DNA from: Colias croceus
Lineage: Eukaryota > Arthropoda > Insecta > Lepidoptera > Pieridae
Assembly (NCBI RefSeq): GCF_905220415.1
Contig: NC_059550.1
Span: forward strand, 6,822,501-6,886,500
Length of the DNA: 64,000 nucleotides
Direction of reading: 5' to 3'
The first letter of the stretch is position 1. Each line of letters begins with the position of its first letter. The translations under genes were made by a program, and so were the position numbers. Positions 11,147-24,605 of this stretch are shown here, in pieces. Below the pieces are notes generated by a model. The model made no database searches and was not told where the DNA came from. It saw nothing but the letters and a program-made list of their open reading frames with translations.

Positions 11147-12356
11147 GTATAATTGTATAATACCTATAGTCTATACAAACAAACTTGGAACACAATAAAT
11201 AAAATTAAAATAAAGTCAAATAAATGATTTCGTTAAATGCGAGATAATTACTTTAAATTCTAAAGCTGTTTAATTCTGCCAACAGTTAACGGTATAACAT
11301 TCGCATAACCAACAGTCCTAATTCCCTCATTTATTGAAACACATTTCCTCTACTGAGTCTTATCTTAAGGCTATAAAGTATTTCCCAATAGTCTTATTAA
11401 ACGCATATTTTAAAAGGTGAAGTAATAAAGTACATTCATTTGTAACTCAGATTGTCCTGACAGTACTTCAACTTTCGCACCGTTAAATCCATCTGATAAA
11501 TTTTATGTACCTACCGGTGAAAGTGAATATTGTCCTAAAATTAAATAAGAAACCAAACAAGGCTTTTTTATGTAATTTTATGAATTTGGTAGCATCTGCT
11601 CAGCGATTATCCATAAATGCAATGAATTTTAATCTTTTGGTCCTTTTTTGGGTCGAACTTAAAACGGTTTCTCGATCTAAAATATAGATGTATTGTATTT
11701 AGAAGTTGTTGAAAGATATTTGGTAGCAGATGATACGTATATGCTGTTAAATGATAATTATGCCATTTTCAGACCAAAACAGCAAAATTAATTTAAACCA
11801 AACGAAAGAGATCAGAAATTGTTGAAAAATAATTTTATTATTCAAATGAAATATTACAAGTTGTCGGTCCATAATCACATATACTTTTTAAGAAAAACAA
11901 AGACGAAGTTTATAAGTGTGTATAGTTCTCCTATAGTTTTAAATAGTAAGTGTATTAGTCGTATCGCATTAGGGTTATGTGATGAGGAAGAGCTTTCGAT
12001 CGTCTTTTTACGTTTCGTAATTCGTAGAATACTATAAAAGGTTGTGTCCAGATAACTTTATCCACATTATGTCCCGAACCCTTTGAAAAGAAAAGTTGTT
12101 TAACATTTTTGAGACCGCTTCCATTTAGGGAAGAGGTTTATTGCAAAACTGGAAAGGGACTCGCGACTCGGACCGTCAAAGGGACAACTTCGAGTTTTTA
12201 TTTGAGTGCAAAATTGTGACTAACGCTTTTAAATTGGAATCATTTCTGTTTGAATTTTCCAAATTTAGCTACTTTAAGCTGAATAAGGTATTTGATCAAA
12301 ATTTTGAAGGTTCCAAGGTTTCTATGTAATCAAATGAGTGAGATTTGATTTTATAG
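11147..12356. other. AT-rich spacer
   Basis: Only chance open frames; no gene or element recognised. Confidence 0.5.
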
Positions 12357-12530
12357 AATACTAGCGGTCCGCCCCGGCTTCGCCCGTGGTACATATTAAC
12401 GTTTTCTCTACATAAGAACCATCCTCGTACTCCAAGGAATATAATAAAAAAAGAATTATCGAAATCGGTTCAGCCGTTCTCGAGTTATGGAATTACAACG
12501 AAAAGTGGCATTGATTTTTATATATTAGAT
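12357..12530 (+). repeat. Interspersed repeat, CTAGCGGTCCGCCCC head
   Basis: It begins ATACTAGCGGTCCGCCCCGG and contains ACGTTTTCTCTACATAAG, ATCGAAATCGGTTCAGCC and a TTTTTATATATTAGAT end. It is a fuller relative of the truncated copy at 6535-6715. Confidence 0.7.
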
Positions 12531-13044
12531 TATGGAAATTGTTAATCGAAAAGGGCAACTCCTATTGTTGTTGAGCAATCTTGTTAATCGATGTATATCG
12601 ATTAAGTAAATAAATAATTGTGTAGTGCTATTTTGCATGTTCTATTTGTAGAGATATGCTAACAACCGATAATAAAATCAATGATTGTATGACGTTGTTT
12701 AATTTATGTTTGAAATTTGATAAAAATTATAGAAATAGACGAAATTTTATTGCAGATATTCGTTGTCCTTAAAATCGTAGAAACTTTTATAAAATAAAAC
12801 ATTCACCTTAATGTAAATTACGAATCCTTTAACAATTTCAGATTTAGCTTTTTAAAAATAAACATGCATTGCATTAAATAGATGCAAAATAAACAACGAA
12901 AGCCGGTCATCAATGTTTGGAGAAATGGTCACTCACCTTTCCCGGTATTCCAAATAATTAATTAACTTGTTCGTCCAATAAAAAGCTCAAGTGTATCAAT
13001 CCGTCCTGGCGATACAGACACAGTATAGTACTTGGGTCTTGGAG

Positions 13045-13078
13045 TCAGTGCGCGGGCGCCGACGTATCCGAGCGGTTG
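13045..13078 (+). promoter_or_regulatory. Candidate Inr + DPE core promoter
   Basis: TCAGTG at 13045-13050 places +1 at A13047. GGTTG at 13074-13078 falls exactly at +28 to +32 and fits the arthropod DPE consensus RGWYV, and position +24 is G as preferred. The motif pair lies in a local GC-rich island (CGCGGGCGCCGACG) within AT-rich DNA. Motif spacing is the only evidence; a TATA-like TATAGTA lies near -23. Confidence 0.5.
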
Positions 13079-13132
13079 GCTTGTTGCGAATATAGTGTGA
13101 ACCAAATGAATTCGCACGTGCATGCGTTTACG
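13047..13132 (+). other. Possible first exon of the 13047 promoter
   Basis: Downstream of the Inr/DPE pair, the sequence runs to a possible donor ACG|GTATTT at 13132/13133. One short ATG frame (13106) would reach the donor at phase 0, unlike the other candidate exons in the window, so this may be 5' UTR rather than coding. Confidence 0.25.
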
Positions 13133-16100
13133 GTATTTTTGTATTTGATACTATACTGTTATGAAACTGTGTTCTTGGTGCAATTTGGGTTGTATTCGAT
13201 TAGCGTTTTGTGGGTGTGCTGTTTATGCAATGGTGATGCAGTTTAAAGGGCAACTGTTGCCAATCTACGGTATTGCGCTGAAATTAAAACAATGCGGATT
13301 TTTCTACCATTTGGATTTTGGATTTCCCTTTAAACGATTTTAATTAAACGGTTAATGCCCAAATATTATACAGTTATAAATAAATAAATTATCATTGTAA
13401 AAAAATAACGCTCATGCACTGTTAATAACAATAACGCACATTTAGGTATTTCCTCAAATAATTTTTTGATAGCGCACATTTTTTATATAAATTGTTTTAC
13501 AATAAATTTTCAAGGTTCCTAATCTCGGTTAAGCCTATAAGGAACTGCTTAGTAAATATAAGTGATTCATTAGGAATTTGTCGAAATTTAAATGATCTAA
13601 TCGACACCTACGATTATTGCTGTTTTGCTTCTGAGAATGATTTATGATGCGTAACTGAATTGTGTAACTCTAGAAGCAAATTACATTGTACAAGTAATCG
13701 TTTTAAACATCTTCCCGGAAATATTGCTCAATAATTAATAAATATGGTATAACTTGCACATATTTGAGATAAACCTACAAAAAGTTGCAACGTTCAAATT
13801 TTGATGCTCTACTAGATAAGCTTTGGAAAAATGTTGCGTAGGGACAAACGAATAAGGTTCATTTATAGCAAATAATATGTGATTCATTATATGATACTTT
13901 TAAATAAATAGGTAGGTCATTGGAGTTACTAGAAGGTACGTTTACTTTTTATGAAACAAAACATGAATTTTCAATTAGTGTAGTGTGGGCCTATTTTAAG
14001 GATCGTATTTTTTCTATAATTAGCTAAATAGTTACTTTAGGAAATACTTATAACAGGTGACTAATAAAAGATAAGGAAGTTTAAAAAAAAAATACAAAAT
14101 AAATGAGTTGATAACAATTTGCACTGTGTTATCTATTATGTAGGTAACTAGAATTACTAAACTGCAAACTTTCATTCCCTAATTAAACCCTTTGTATATC
14201 GTGTATGAATATCAAAAACCCTTCCTAGGCAAAAGTTGGATCCCGTCCAACTTTGATGTTGTGATTTTAGTCACCTGCCTTCGATTTGCTATTTACATGT
14301 CAATACGTGCTACCTTTGGTAACATTTTCAGTGCAAATTTTCTATATCTAACTCCTCTCTATAAATGTTATTCCATTTTAGTTCAACGTTAGCATATTTT
14401 GCAATAAGCTTTATCTACACTAAAGCGAAAGTATGATTTTTAACACGTTCTAAAATTTATTTTAGTTTAAGTGCAGAGTTAGAGGTGCATAGAGTTGTTT
14501 GGAGCTTTGGTTAGGTACTACGTACATTATTAGCAGTCAGTGCTTTTCTAAATAAAGGAAAGTTTATTATTACTGAATCACGTTGTTTTTGTGACAAACA
14601 ATTCCACATTTAGTTGAATATGATTGGAGACCAGGAGCAAGCATAATTTGCCGAACAAACTCGGTTATGGGAATTATAAAGCCAACGACGTTTTTGGTAC
14701 ATTTTCTTAAGTAGTGATGTAGTATGTAGTTGTGCTCGTAAAATGTTAGAAGGTACACATCCCGTTTTGAAGTAGCGTGGTTAATGATTGTGGAGTTAAC
14801 AATCGCTTTACCGAGGTATTCGTTGGCTGCTTGCCATGTGCGAGGCCATCTTTGTCATTTTAATACATTTGACAGCTAATGAACGTTTGTCTTTGTACCA
14901 TTGTTTATTACGGCGGTAACATTCTATGTGAAGGAAAGCATGTTTATTATTTTCGAACGTTTTGACTACGACTATAGGTACTGATTTTAAAACTGGATGC
15001 TTTATGTTGTATGCTTTATATATATTATCTATGTTAATTATACTGTATTGTTTCAGCTCTAAACTTTAAACGTCACCGGAACTAAATATCAAATGTGTTA
15101 ATAACTTAGACAACTCTTTTAACAATTACTTTTAACTAACTCTTTTAACAATTTGACGACCGGGATCCTCTTGGTAGGGTTTTTAATAACTCAGGCATTT
15201 TTTTAAGTTGACGCTACGGTTGGTAGAGCGGTTTTTTAAACCGTTCGTGTTTGTCTGAAGGTCCGTGAATACACTAATTTCAATGCAATTAATACCTTTC
15301 CAATGGCAAAACCTAACCAATTACCAAGTCTTACCTTTAAAAAAGTACGAAGGAATTGCATAAGTTAACCAACCTTTGATGGTAATTAGTGCATAATCAA
15401 TAAACATTCTGCAGAGGTATCTGTAGCCGACTCACTATATGCGTCAGCACTTATCATGCCTATAAAATTACCGACATACGAGGAATGGAATGCAATGCCT
15501 ATCAAGTTGGAGGTGCAAATAAACAGATAGTCAAATACGAATGAATTATTCAAATGATATGTATACATTTAATAATTGCAAGTAAGAATTAGATTTATGT
15601 TTTGACTTCTTTCGAACATGATATGCGGTTGGTAACTTGTTTTGATTAATTTACTGAAGACAAAATAATGTTAATAATATAAAGAATGATTAAATTGAAT
15701 TTTGAGATAAGTTTTGATTATTTGTTAATCTTGACAAATTCTATTTTATGTCCTTTTTATATGGATTAGAAATATAGGAAAAAAATCTTTATTCGTAAGC
15801 ATTTTCCGCCTTAAACAAATGATCATGTATTTGCAGTTTAACGGTAGATGTACTCAAAATGTTATTTATCACTTAGGTACTTATTTCGACTAGTGTCGCT
15901 TGACTAATAGAATGTATTCTCACGACACGAATATATTAACATGTATGCTCGTGTGTTTGGTTAAAATTATTTGAAAGGTCGATGAATTATGGAAAACAAA
16001 TAGATAGTTTTTTAATGTTAAATTTTATCTTTTTGAGATAACATAATTCGTACAAATTGTAAACATTTAGTTTCATAGAGCAGAGCAGAATAACCATGTA

Positions 16101-18640
16101 GGTACAATCTTAAGTGTATATCACATAGGCTCTGGAATTAAAATGTATTTGTACCTACTGCAATATCGTGCATGCTAAAATTCCATTTAAATTACGAAAA
16201 ATATTATTTTTTATTTGCTACCTAGTTTTAATGAAGAGCTCTACATTATTTATTGTCTAACATTGCTTTTGCTACATTGCTGTGTTGGTTAAAAGCTTGC
16301 ATATAATTTTCTCAATTTATTCAATTATGCTTTACATCAAAATTATTCACAAGTTATTGTACCTCGTAGATAAATCACACATTAATTATTAGATGTATAT
16401 CCACTAATAAGTACATTCTGTTTGTTAGTCCTTGAATAAAATTGTAAATATTCTATGACCTATTACAAATGTTGTGTGTAATCGATGACCGAGACTGGTA
16501 AACACGTAGTTATCATACCCGCTTCGCCGTAAAAGGAGAAAAAATCCTGTTTAACCTCGAACTTGACGTTTATGCGTGTAACGTGGTTAATGTTTGTAGC
16601 TCCTATTGTGATACGTATTGCGAGTAAAGGTTACAGTTCATTTTAATTTTTTTATTGTTATCTACTATAGAGTAGGTAGGTACTTTATTGTTGGATGAAT
16701 TATTTGTTTGTTATTGGATCTAAGGAAAATAATCGGTATTAAAAATTAGTAGTGTGAGGAAAACTCACGGGTTTCATTTGTGTGTAGGTACAGTGTAAGT
16801 AACATTGTCACACTTTAGTTTTGTATTATTAAATTTCCTATATACCTATCTGAAACAAAAAAAAAAAACATAGTCATAATTTAAATAGATTGTACAAGGG
16901 ATTCTCACCTTATTGAAGAGGTGTATAAGTCGAACTTTTGATATTTTAAATATCATATTTAATACTTTTATAGTAATACTTATACAATGTATAAAGATCG
17001 GAAGAGTTCACCATTAAACGACAGTTAAGTGATGTCTAAAGCCAAAGGTCTTGGTCGATAGCGATCCGAAAGTTTTAATGAGGTTTCCCATACGTGATAC
17101 TTCATCGTTATTTAAATGGAAAATATCATGCAGAACTAAAGCGAATAAATTTTCTATCTTTATATATTTCTGCTATTTGTCTTTAAAGAGTTTTTTATGC
17201 AGCAACTAGACGCCTTAAATATCAAATGTTAAATACATAAGGTACAGTATTCTTTTATATTTTAGCAATATTAAAGCACGTTAAATCTAAAAACCTAAAT
17301 AATCATTATTTATCATAACAACTGTGTCCACTAACTTGTATTATGTCGGTCAAGGCAATATATTTTTTGTTAAATAAATTAAACGCATGATTTAGCAATG
17401 ACTGCAAATCAAGATACAGCTTAGATAATATCGCTTTTCGTACATACTTATATCATTCAGCTTTTTATAAAGAAAAACATGTTATAAAATTCATTAATAG
17501 GTAGGAAAGTATATTTTTTAAAAAAGACATACTTTTCATGTTACTGAAAAGCTTACATGTTAAGGACTTAATAATAATAAAATATTATGAAACTCATATC
17601 TCATAGTATCGACTTTTTAATTACACAGACAAGCGAATTCACTGCAAACCATTATTGTAATTTTAATCAGCTAATCTCTATAAATAAAAGAGCAATAAAA
17701 CCTAGTTACTAAACGTGCACGCTACTTACGAGTAACTGATATTAAAACCTCAAAGCATTTGAAAGTTAATGGTTAAATCGTAATGAAGCTAATAGTACCC
17801 TTGAGCTACGAGTAGAATAGCTATTTCTACAGCGTGGTTTATTTGCAGAATTATTGCGCCGGGGTCGATGACACCGGTGTTTTGTGTCGCTAATTGCCCT
17901 CACAATTGGTTGACTGCATTGATAGCTGTAAGTTGTGGTCATGATTATGAAACTGTTTGTACAAACTAGGATAAGATTGTTAAAAAAAACTTAAAATATA
18001 TTTTTTATTTTAATTCGACGAAATTCTATCGATTTAAACTTTAATCACAACATATAATTCAAATTCATACATAAATTCGAATAAATAAACATTTTTTGCA
18101 TAAACAGTTTATTGTGATTTGTGTAACTGTGTTCATCCTATGATTTATTGATGAGATTGATGCAATCCAACGGATATTGCAATTGGAGAATATCTTGATT
18201 GAATCGAAATAAATTGACATCGTGAATCATGACGTAATGTTTCTTCCAATTTACACGCCATCGTTTTGTATGCATGCTAATGGTTATACTGTTATGAAAA
18301 CGAAAGGGTTGATTTTTTTATTTTTTATGCGAAATACGCGCAGAATAATTGAAAATTTTATGAAAATAGCGCTGTGTGAGCTCTGAACGAAAAATAATTT
18401 TGTTCAAATACATAGTTAATCATTTGGTTAACTCATATAATTTAATTTAACTTATATAAGTAATAAATTAATTCAACAAAATGTTTCAAATGCAAGTTGA
18501 GAGTGACAGGGTTGAAGAAAATAATTTAATGTAAGCGGTTTTTAACATGGGTCAAGTCGATGCGTGGGAGTGGGCATAATTCACAATATCCCGTTGTTAT
18601 TCCGAGGGTAACAAAGCTGATGTTTGGTAGCCAACGTCGC
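13133..18640. other. Long AT-rich non-coding stretch
   Basis: No gene or element is supported. There is a direct repeat AACTCTTTTAACAATT at about 15111 and 15138, and a moderately GC-rich patch at about 17855-17910. It would be intron or intergenic sequence if the plus-strand gene model holds. Confidence 0.45.
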
Positions 18641-18652
18641 GTGACGGCTGTG

Positions 18653-18658
18653 TCAGTT
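18653..18658 (+). promoter_or_regulatory. Candidate initiator (Inr) for the 18.8 kb exon
   Basis: TCAGTT is a full match to the TCAKTY arthropod initiator, with +1 at about 18655, at the edge of a GC-rich block that contains an open exon ending in a donor. No DPE match at +28 and no TATA box at -30, so support is weaker than for 13047 or 46523. Confidence 0.35.
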
Positions 18659-18797
18659 ATTTACCTTGCGTCCCGGCATACCCACGTACGATCTTGCACC
18701 AAGGCACGATTTAAATTGCGAACGTAATTTGTGATTTGTGGGCAATCCATTGCCGTTTTTGTGTGACGCGTGTGATTTGTTCAGTGAGAGTGGTTCA

Positions 18798-18970
18798 ATG
18801 AGTGAGGTGCAAATGTTGATAACGAAGTACACGGCGATACTCCTGGAGAGCGCGAGGAGTGTGGAGGTGCGAAACACCGCCCTGTCGAGATCAACCGATG
18901 GTGACTGGTCGTCCTTAGAGCGCGCTGCCCACACTCGGCGTCCGTGGAGGCGAAGGACTCTTGCTTATAG
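18798..18970 (+). CDS. Candidate first coding exon (57 codons + 2 nt), unknown protein
   Basis: The ATG at 18798 opens MSEVQMLITKYTAILLESAR, then a Ser/Arg-rich part ending TRRPWRRRTLAY, and the exon stops at donor TATAG|GTATTT (18970/18971) with two bases of a codon left. The block 18650-18970 is clearly more GC-rich than its surroundings and follows an initiator match at 18655, which would give about 143 nt of 5' UTR. No known domain is recognised. Residues 2-20 could form an amphipathic helix; the rest is basic. I chose this ATG because the longer frame upstream has only a GTG. Its splice phase equals that of the exons at 56399 and 60212. Alternative: a chance open frame in a GC-rich patch, since the opposite strand is also open for 93 codons. 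Confidence 0.4.
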
Positions 18971-21900
18971 GTATTTGTTTTAAAGCTAAAATAATCTTTA
19001 AACTGCCTAGTCAGCGATCATTTTTTACTTATAATCTATATTAATGATGATACATAATATACATATGTATTTTGAAAACAATATGTGTTCATGGTATAGT
19101 TTGTCACTGATGTGAATTGTGAAGTACATAAATTTTTTGTCTATATGTAAAGTAAGTATGAAATGAATACGTTATGAATATAACGTCGCTCTATTTCCAC
19201 ATAAAAGTGGGCCACTTATGCCTTTATTATTGACTGTGTGTATGCAATACGCGTCAATGCTAGTCTATAATTATTTGCCAATGTATCAATTGCCAATTCA
19301 GATAGATATTACCCATCCGTTCTCTAGCTCTTATGATTATACAACATCTGGTTTGCGAAACGGCTTCATCTAGACTCACCTTCAATATTAAATTTTAACC
19401 TATATAAGTCAAGCTAACCTTGATTTTAAGTAAATAAATAAATATCGATTATTTCCTCTTACGTGTGTTCTAATAACCCTGTTCCGCTATGAATATTCAT
19501 TGATAGAAAACATGGTAATATGCTGGTGTACTAATTAATTATTTATCAAATGTTCTTGTTTACAAAGCTAATCTATGTATGAGTATAATTACTTATATGT
19601 ACAATCGTGATTAACATTTCTTTCAAAAACGGGTAAAGAATAACATCGAGGAGGAAGCCTTGCAATTTTTTCAATAATATAAACGTAGCAGTTACTATCT
19701 AGAAATAGCGCCATAAATTCTTCTCTAAAAGTCAAAAGATAGCAAATGTTACCAACAAAAACTTTGCATAGTTTAAAAACTTCCATAGACCATAATAAAG
19801 ATTTTATTTTAAACTTAATTTACTCAATACTGAGGTAACAACACGTTTTAATAAATTACACTTGAGTAAAATCGCAAGTTTATCAGACATTAATCTTGTC
19901 ATACAAGAGGGCGCAGACAAATCTAGCTATATTTTAAGCCTGTAACTGCTTAAGAATGATATTACCATAAACAGTAGGTCGCTTAAATAATCATGTAACT
20001 GTTCAGACCAGGAAACTAAACAGAACAAACAGAACTAGAACTAGTTGAGTAAGAAATGGGATTTATATAGACAAATCTCTCTCAGTTATAAAATACTTAC
20101 TTAATAATTGTTACAGACGCTGTTGATCTGTTGTAAAGCCATATTGCACAATTTAAATTTATTTGTTTTGTTTAATCACCAATTTTAAAAAGTGACCTTC
20201 ATTTAAAGAATACTGAAAAGGGGACTCTTCAAATAATCGTTTTTAATTTATACTCAACGGTTATACTAGCAATTAAATTTCTAATAGTAATCGCTGTCTG
20301 CATATAAGCTATCGCATTACCGAAATAAACCATCTCCCCAATGTCAAAGCGTGATTCAACGAATCCGACAGTCTCCTTCCGCCTCTGAGCAAAACGACTT
20401 CAACTCGCAAATAACATTAGTTATTCAATGAATGCATGAGCATTAAAGGGTAGTAAATGGTCGAGCCGTATTACGAGAATTGCATTTTTATTAGCTCCAA
20501 TTGCATTGAGCCGCTCCGCTTGCCACGAGGCGAGTCGTGAGTGATTTTGAAACCGCTTCTCCAATTTATTATATTGAATTACGTTGAGATTCAATCTTCT
20601 TTGTACGCTGTCCATCTTGTTGGGAATTTTGTGTCATGCGGCTATCGAATTCATCCTCGCACTCACATTTATTGATTACGAATTGCTAAATGTGTTTCAA
20701 TCTCCGTAATTGATGACTTATGATGATGGAAAAAGGTCTTACAAAAACAAAAGGGTATTGTTATACAACACATTTAATATACCTACGTAATGTTTTTTAA
20801 CATTATAAACTGTCATCATATTGGGTAAATTTAATGTAAATTTATAACGAAAAACTAATAATAATAATATAAAAAATATGTACCTATATTTTCTTCCACA
20901 ATCCTTTCCCAGTTTCGTAAGCGAAAGAGAGCTTTTTATCGTTCGTCGCAGCTATGGTTGTAGCATCAAGTGAGAGCCGTATAGTGGCCGCTTGAATTTA
21001 GTTTCTATCATGCTTGTATTTCTTGATAGTTCTTAATATATCCGTACATTATGTATGTTAATAATAAAGTTACTAGTTACGTAACTACATACACACAAAC
21101 ATATTTTTATTGCTCTTATTTTGGTTGAATGTTAGGTACCATATAAATTATTTCTACACATTTAAATCATATTATTACGTATCATTATTACATAAATATT
21201 TTTCAATATTGGTGGACTTTCAGTACTTACTACAAATATATATTTTCTCTACCATGCAGTATGCACATACATGTCTCAAGAAGTAGGTCTCCAGGTATCT
21301 ATTACCATAAATCTTTCCTCATTATTCACACGCATGCGTCCGCCATTTTATTTTTTAGTAAAAAAAAACGAAATTCACCGGCTACTGCGAAGTCAATTAT
21401 CCAGTGCACCAAGCCGTAATAAAAGAGGGTCGTCACCATTACGCGTTCTTTTTAAATCCAGTCATATTTTTTTAAATCACCTATTGTATGAATCACACGA
21501 AGCAGGATATATGGTTTCGCTTATGGTTTTAAAATATAGTGTTTTAAAAAAATTGCGCCTATGCCGGAGATTGTATCACTTACTCAACCTTCGGCATTTG
21601 CTTAAAATCCGATCTTCAATATTGAAACAATTTAAATAAATATAATTGAACTGATGAGACTTTACCTATGGTAACTTAAGTTGAATTTTTTAAAACGTTT
21701 ATCTAAATTTATGAATATATCTAACAGCAAGAAATTTATACAATTGAAGTCGGGGAAAAGCTCTATCCTCTTATTTTAGTAACAAATTAAATTAAGTAAC
21801 TTTCATTTCATACCAAACAAAGCCTGTACGTAAAAACATCAATACACTTAACAGTATTTTCAGATAAGCATATTAATAATAATTGTTATCTTTTCATCGG

Positions 21901-22950
21901 CCAGTTATAATCGTAATAAACATCATAATATATTACAGAGATACGATATTGTGCTTTCGCTAGATTACATCTGCGATCGAAGCCTATACTCGAGAGATTA
22001 TTCCGCGATTAAATTTAAAGGACGGTATATTGTTATATAATTTAATGCGTTATTCTCGTGTTATTGCAGTATTGCATGTTCTTGTGTCGATATGCGAAAT
22101 GCAATTTAATGGCATTTTGTTTATAGCATTGTAATTTGGTAGTTAATGAACGTAAATAATGAATAAATGGGTATGAAATCAATTTTACGTTTGATTTAAG
22201 ATGGGATAGTAATTGGAACGTCGTATTTATATACGATGGATGGATGGATTATTCCATTTATTATATAAAAAACATATCAATAGACATTTACATAGATTTA
22301 AAGGTAATACCCCTTTCAATAAGGTTTGCCAGGAATAGCAATTGATTCACAATTTTTTTAATGTTTTCAGCACGTAAGAAGTAGGAAGGCATTACCTTTC
22401 TATGTGCTTGTTATTCATTCTACTTATAATTACTGCGAATTGTCTTAAAGCGACCCTCTATTCACAGTATCACTTAGTATTCCTTGACAGTACTCAAAAC
22501 GCATTGTAAAAGATGGTGATTGCAATCGCGATATCCTAAAAATCTTTACCGTTATACCTTATTGTAACACAAGTAGCAAATAAAACGAACGGTAACTCTG
22601 TTTATCGCAAAACTTCGGTTTGAACTTAAATCGTGTCAGAAACTCTAATTTATATGTTATCGTTATCGTTTGCACAATTTACTTTTACTGATAATTTCTG
22701 TTTCGAACCAGTAAATGCATATTGAATTTTTTGTGATACTATTTAAGCTTTGATTTTCCATACAGGACACTGATATAATATTTAAGTTAGGTCAAACAGG
22801 AAATAGTACGTAAAAATACACGAGGAAAAGAAAAGAATGTCCTACTCATATTATGTTATTATGAACAATATCAATACAACGGGTAAGCAGCTTTATTTAC
22901 CGAGTTTATTGTCCACTCAATTTTACTTAAGCTCAACTAGCCTTTGTCAA
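18971..22950. other. AT-rich stretch, presumed intron
   Basis: No exon, RNA gene or defined element was recognised. A GGAT tandem run (about 22238-22250) and a slightly GC-richer patch at 20490-20545 are the only local features. The chance frame at 21271-21639 has no supporting signals. Confidence 0.45.
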
Positions 22951-23140
22951 TCCATACTAATATTATAAATGCGAAAGTAACTCTGTCTGTCTGTCTGTCT
23001 GTTACTCAATCACGCCTAAACTACTGAACCAATTTGCATGAAATTTGGTATGGAGATATTTTGATACCCGAGAAAGGACATAGGCTACTTTTTATTGCGA
23101 AATATGTACCACGGGCGAAGCCGGGGCGGACCGCTAGTGT
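22951..23140 (-). repeat. Interspersed repeat with (GTCT)n, minus orientation
   Basis: In plus orientation it reads TCCATACTAATATTATAAAT, (GTCT)n, TTACTCAATCACGCCTAAAC ... and ends GGGGCGGACCGCTAGT. It is the mirror copy of the repeats at 6782, 44338 and 45798, and near full-length. Confidence 0.8.
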
Positions 23141-24420
23141 GATATAAAATGTCATGTACACGGGTATTATGCTATAATTTGTTTTCATAAACGTGTCTGA
23201 CAGACTTACAAACAGAAACACAAACCTTATCAATTGGATCGAATTTAAACTACAAATTATAATATTTGAAAGTTGTAAGCAAGGATACAATATTGACAAG
23301 ATGTAGATATGAAATAAACCTGTATTTTGATACATTTTTAAATGAAAATTGTACTGTAAAAAATCAATACTTTTGCTTCTTAGTTAGGTATATGTTATAT
23401 ATAACCATATTTTTATAAATATTTAATGTATTATGTACAAATTATTAATAGAGCAATATAAAATTAGTATTTGTAATTTTCCTTTTAAAAAATTAGTTAT
23501 GGGATACTTTTTTCAGTTTCGTTTCAAACTTCAACCATTTTTTAAATCTTATATTCTTCAAGCTTGATCTGGACCGTGTAGAACCTTCTTCTAGTGTATT
23601 TTTTACACATAAACAATTTTCAAACTACAGAACAATGGTTAAGTTTAAAGCGGTCCATTAAAACTTTACGAAACTCTTGGGTGTTATAGGTTTCTCTTTA
23701 CATATAGTTTTCTCAATACTTGTTTCAAAGTAAATACTACAAATTGTGTCTTATCTACAATGTAATTTGTTTGTTTATTCATTGAAATATAATTTAGTTT
23801 TATTTTAAAGTTTAAGTAAGTATATCCAAATAGAAAATTTCAATGTTTTTATTGGTAGGTAGAGCAACAAAGCTTTTGCTCTTCAAAGTACACTTTAAAA
23901 ACACATCCCATGTAAATCCCATGATTTTTAATATTACACTTTTACATATTTTATACATATACTTAGTAAAAACCGGCTACTAATTTCACAAAACTATTAT
24001 TTTCGCTGTGTGATTCATTTTTAAAACAAATCCAAATGTTTAATTGAAACCCTTACTATTTCGGGGAAGTCTGTTAAAATATAAAATACAGTGGAGTCGC
24101 AATGTATTTGCTAGAAAGTTACTTCCTCTTCTCTTACAAACATACAGTAAAAACGACGAACATGTGCCTTCGTAGGAAATGAATTTCCCTTTGCTGTACG
24201 TTGATATAGGTTAATCAAGTTTTATATTTGTAAAACCAGTTACTATAGACTAAGTAATATAGATTTAAATATGTTCATACTTCAATTCAAACAGTACCTA
24301 ATCGGTGTCATGGTTATGGAAATAAACTTTGAAAATTAATACTTATTTAATCTATAATACTATCGTTAATCGTATTTGTTCTATAATTTCGTATTTGTCG
24401 CAAAAACTTACTGAGAAATA
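23141..24420. other. AT-rich spacer
   Basis: Nothing recognised. Confidence 0.5.
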
Positions 24421-24605
24421 ATTATATAAATATTATAAAGCTGAAGAGTTTGTTTGTATGTTTGTTTGAACTCGCTAATCTCGGGAACTACTAGTCCGAT
24501 TTGAAATATTCTTTTGGTGTTGTTCCCATTTATCGAGGTAGGCTATAGGCTATATATCATCACGCTAAGACCAACAGGAGCGGAGCCACGCGGGTGACAC
24601 CGCGT
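24421..24605 (-). repeat. Interspersed repeat, CGCGG...(GTTT)n family, minus orientation
   Basis: Contains AAAGCTGAAGAGTTTGTTTG, CTCGGGAACTACTAGTCCGA, TATATATCATCACGCTAAGA and GGAGCCACGCGGGTGACACC. It is the inverse of the repeat at 43741-43960 and belongs to the same family. Confidence 0.7.

Noticed and set aside
15196..15256. GGTTGGTAGAGCGGTTTTTTAAACCG, resembling a tRNA D-arm and anticodon arm
   Set aside because: No acceptor stem pairing and no GGTTCGA-type T-arm could be found, so it is neither a tRNA nor a convincing tRNA-derived SINE head.
18738..18797. Upstream extension of the 18.8-kb exon (GNPLPFLCDACDLFSESGS)
   Set aside because: It begins with GTG, not ATG, in a eukaryotic setting; kept as 5' UTR.
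21271..21639. 122-codon plus-strand open frame
   Set aside because: Leu/Ser/Arg-rich translation without domain signature, and no promoter, splice or composition support.
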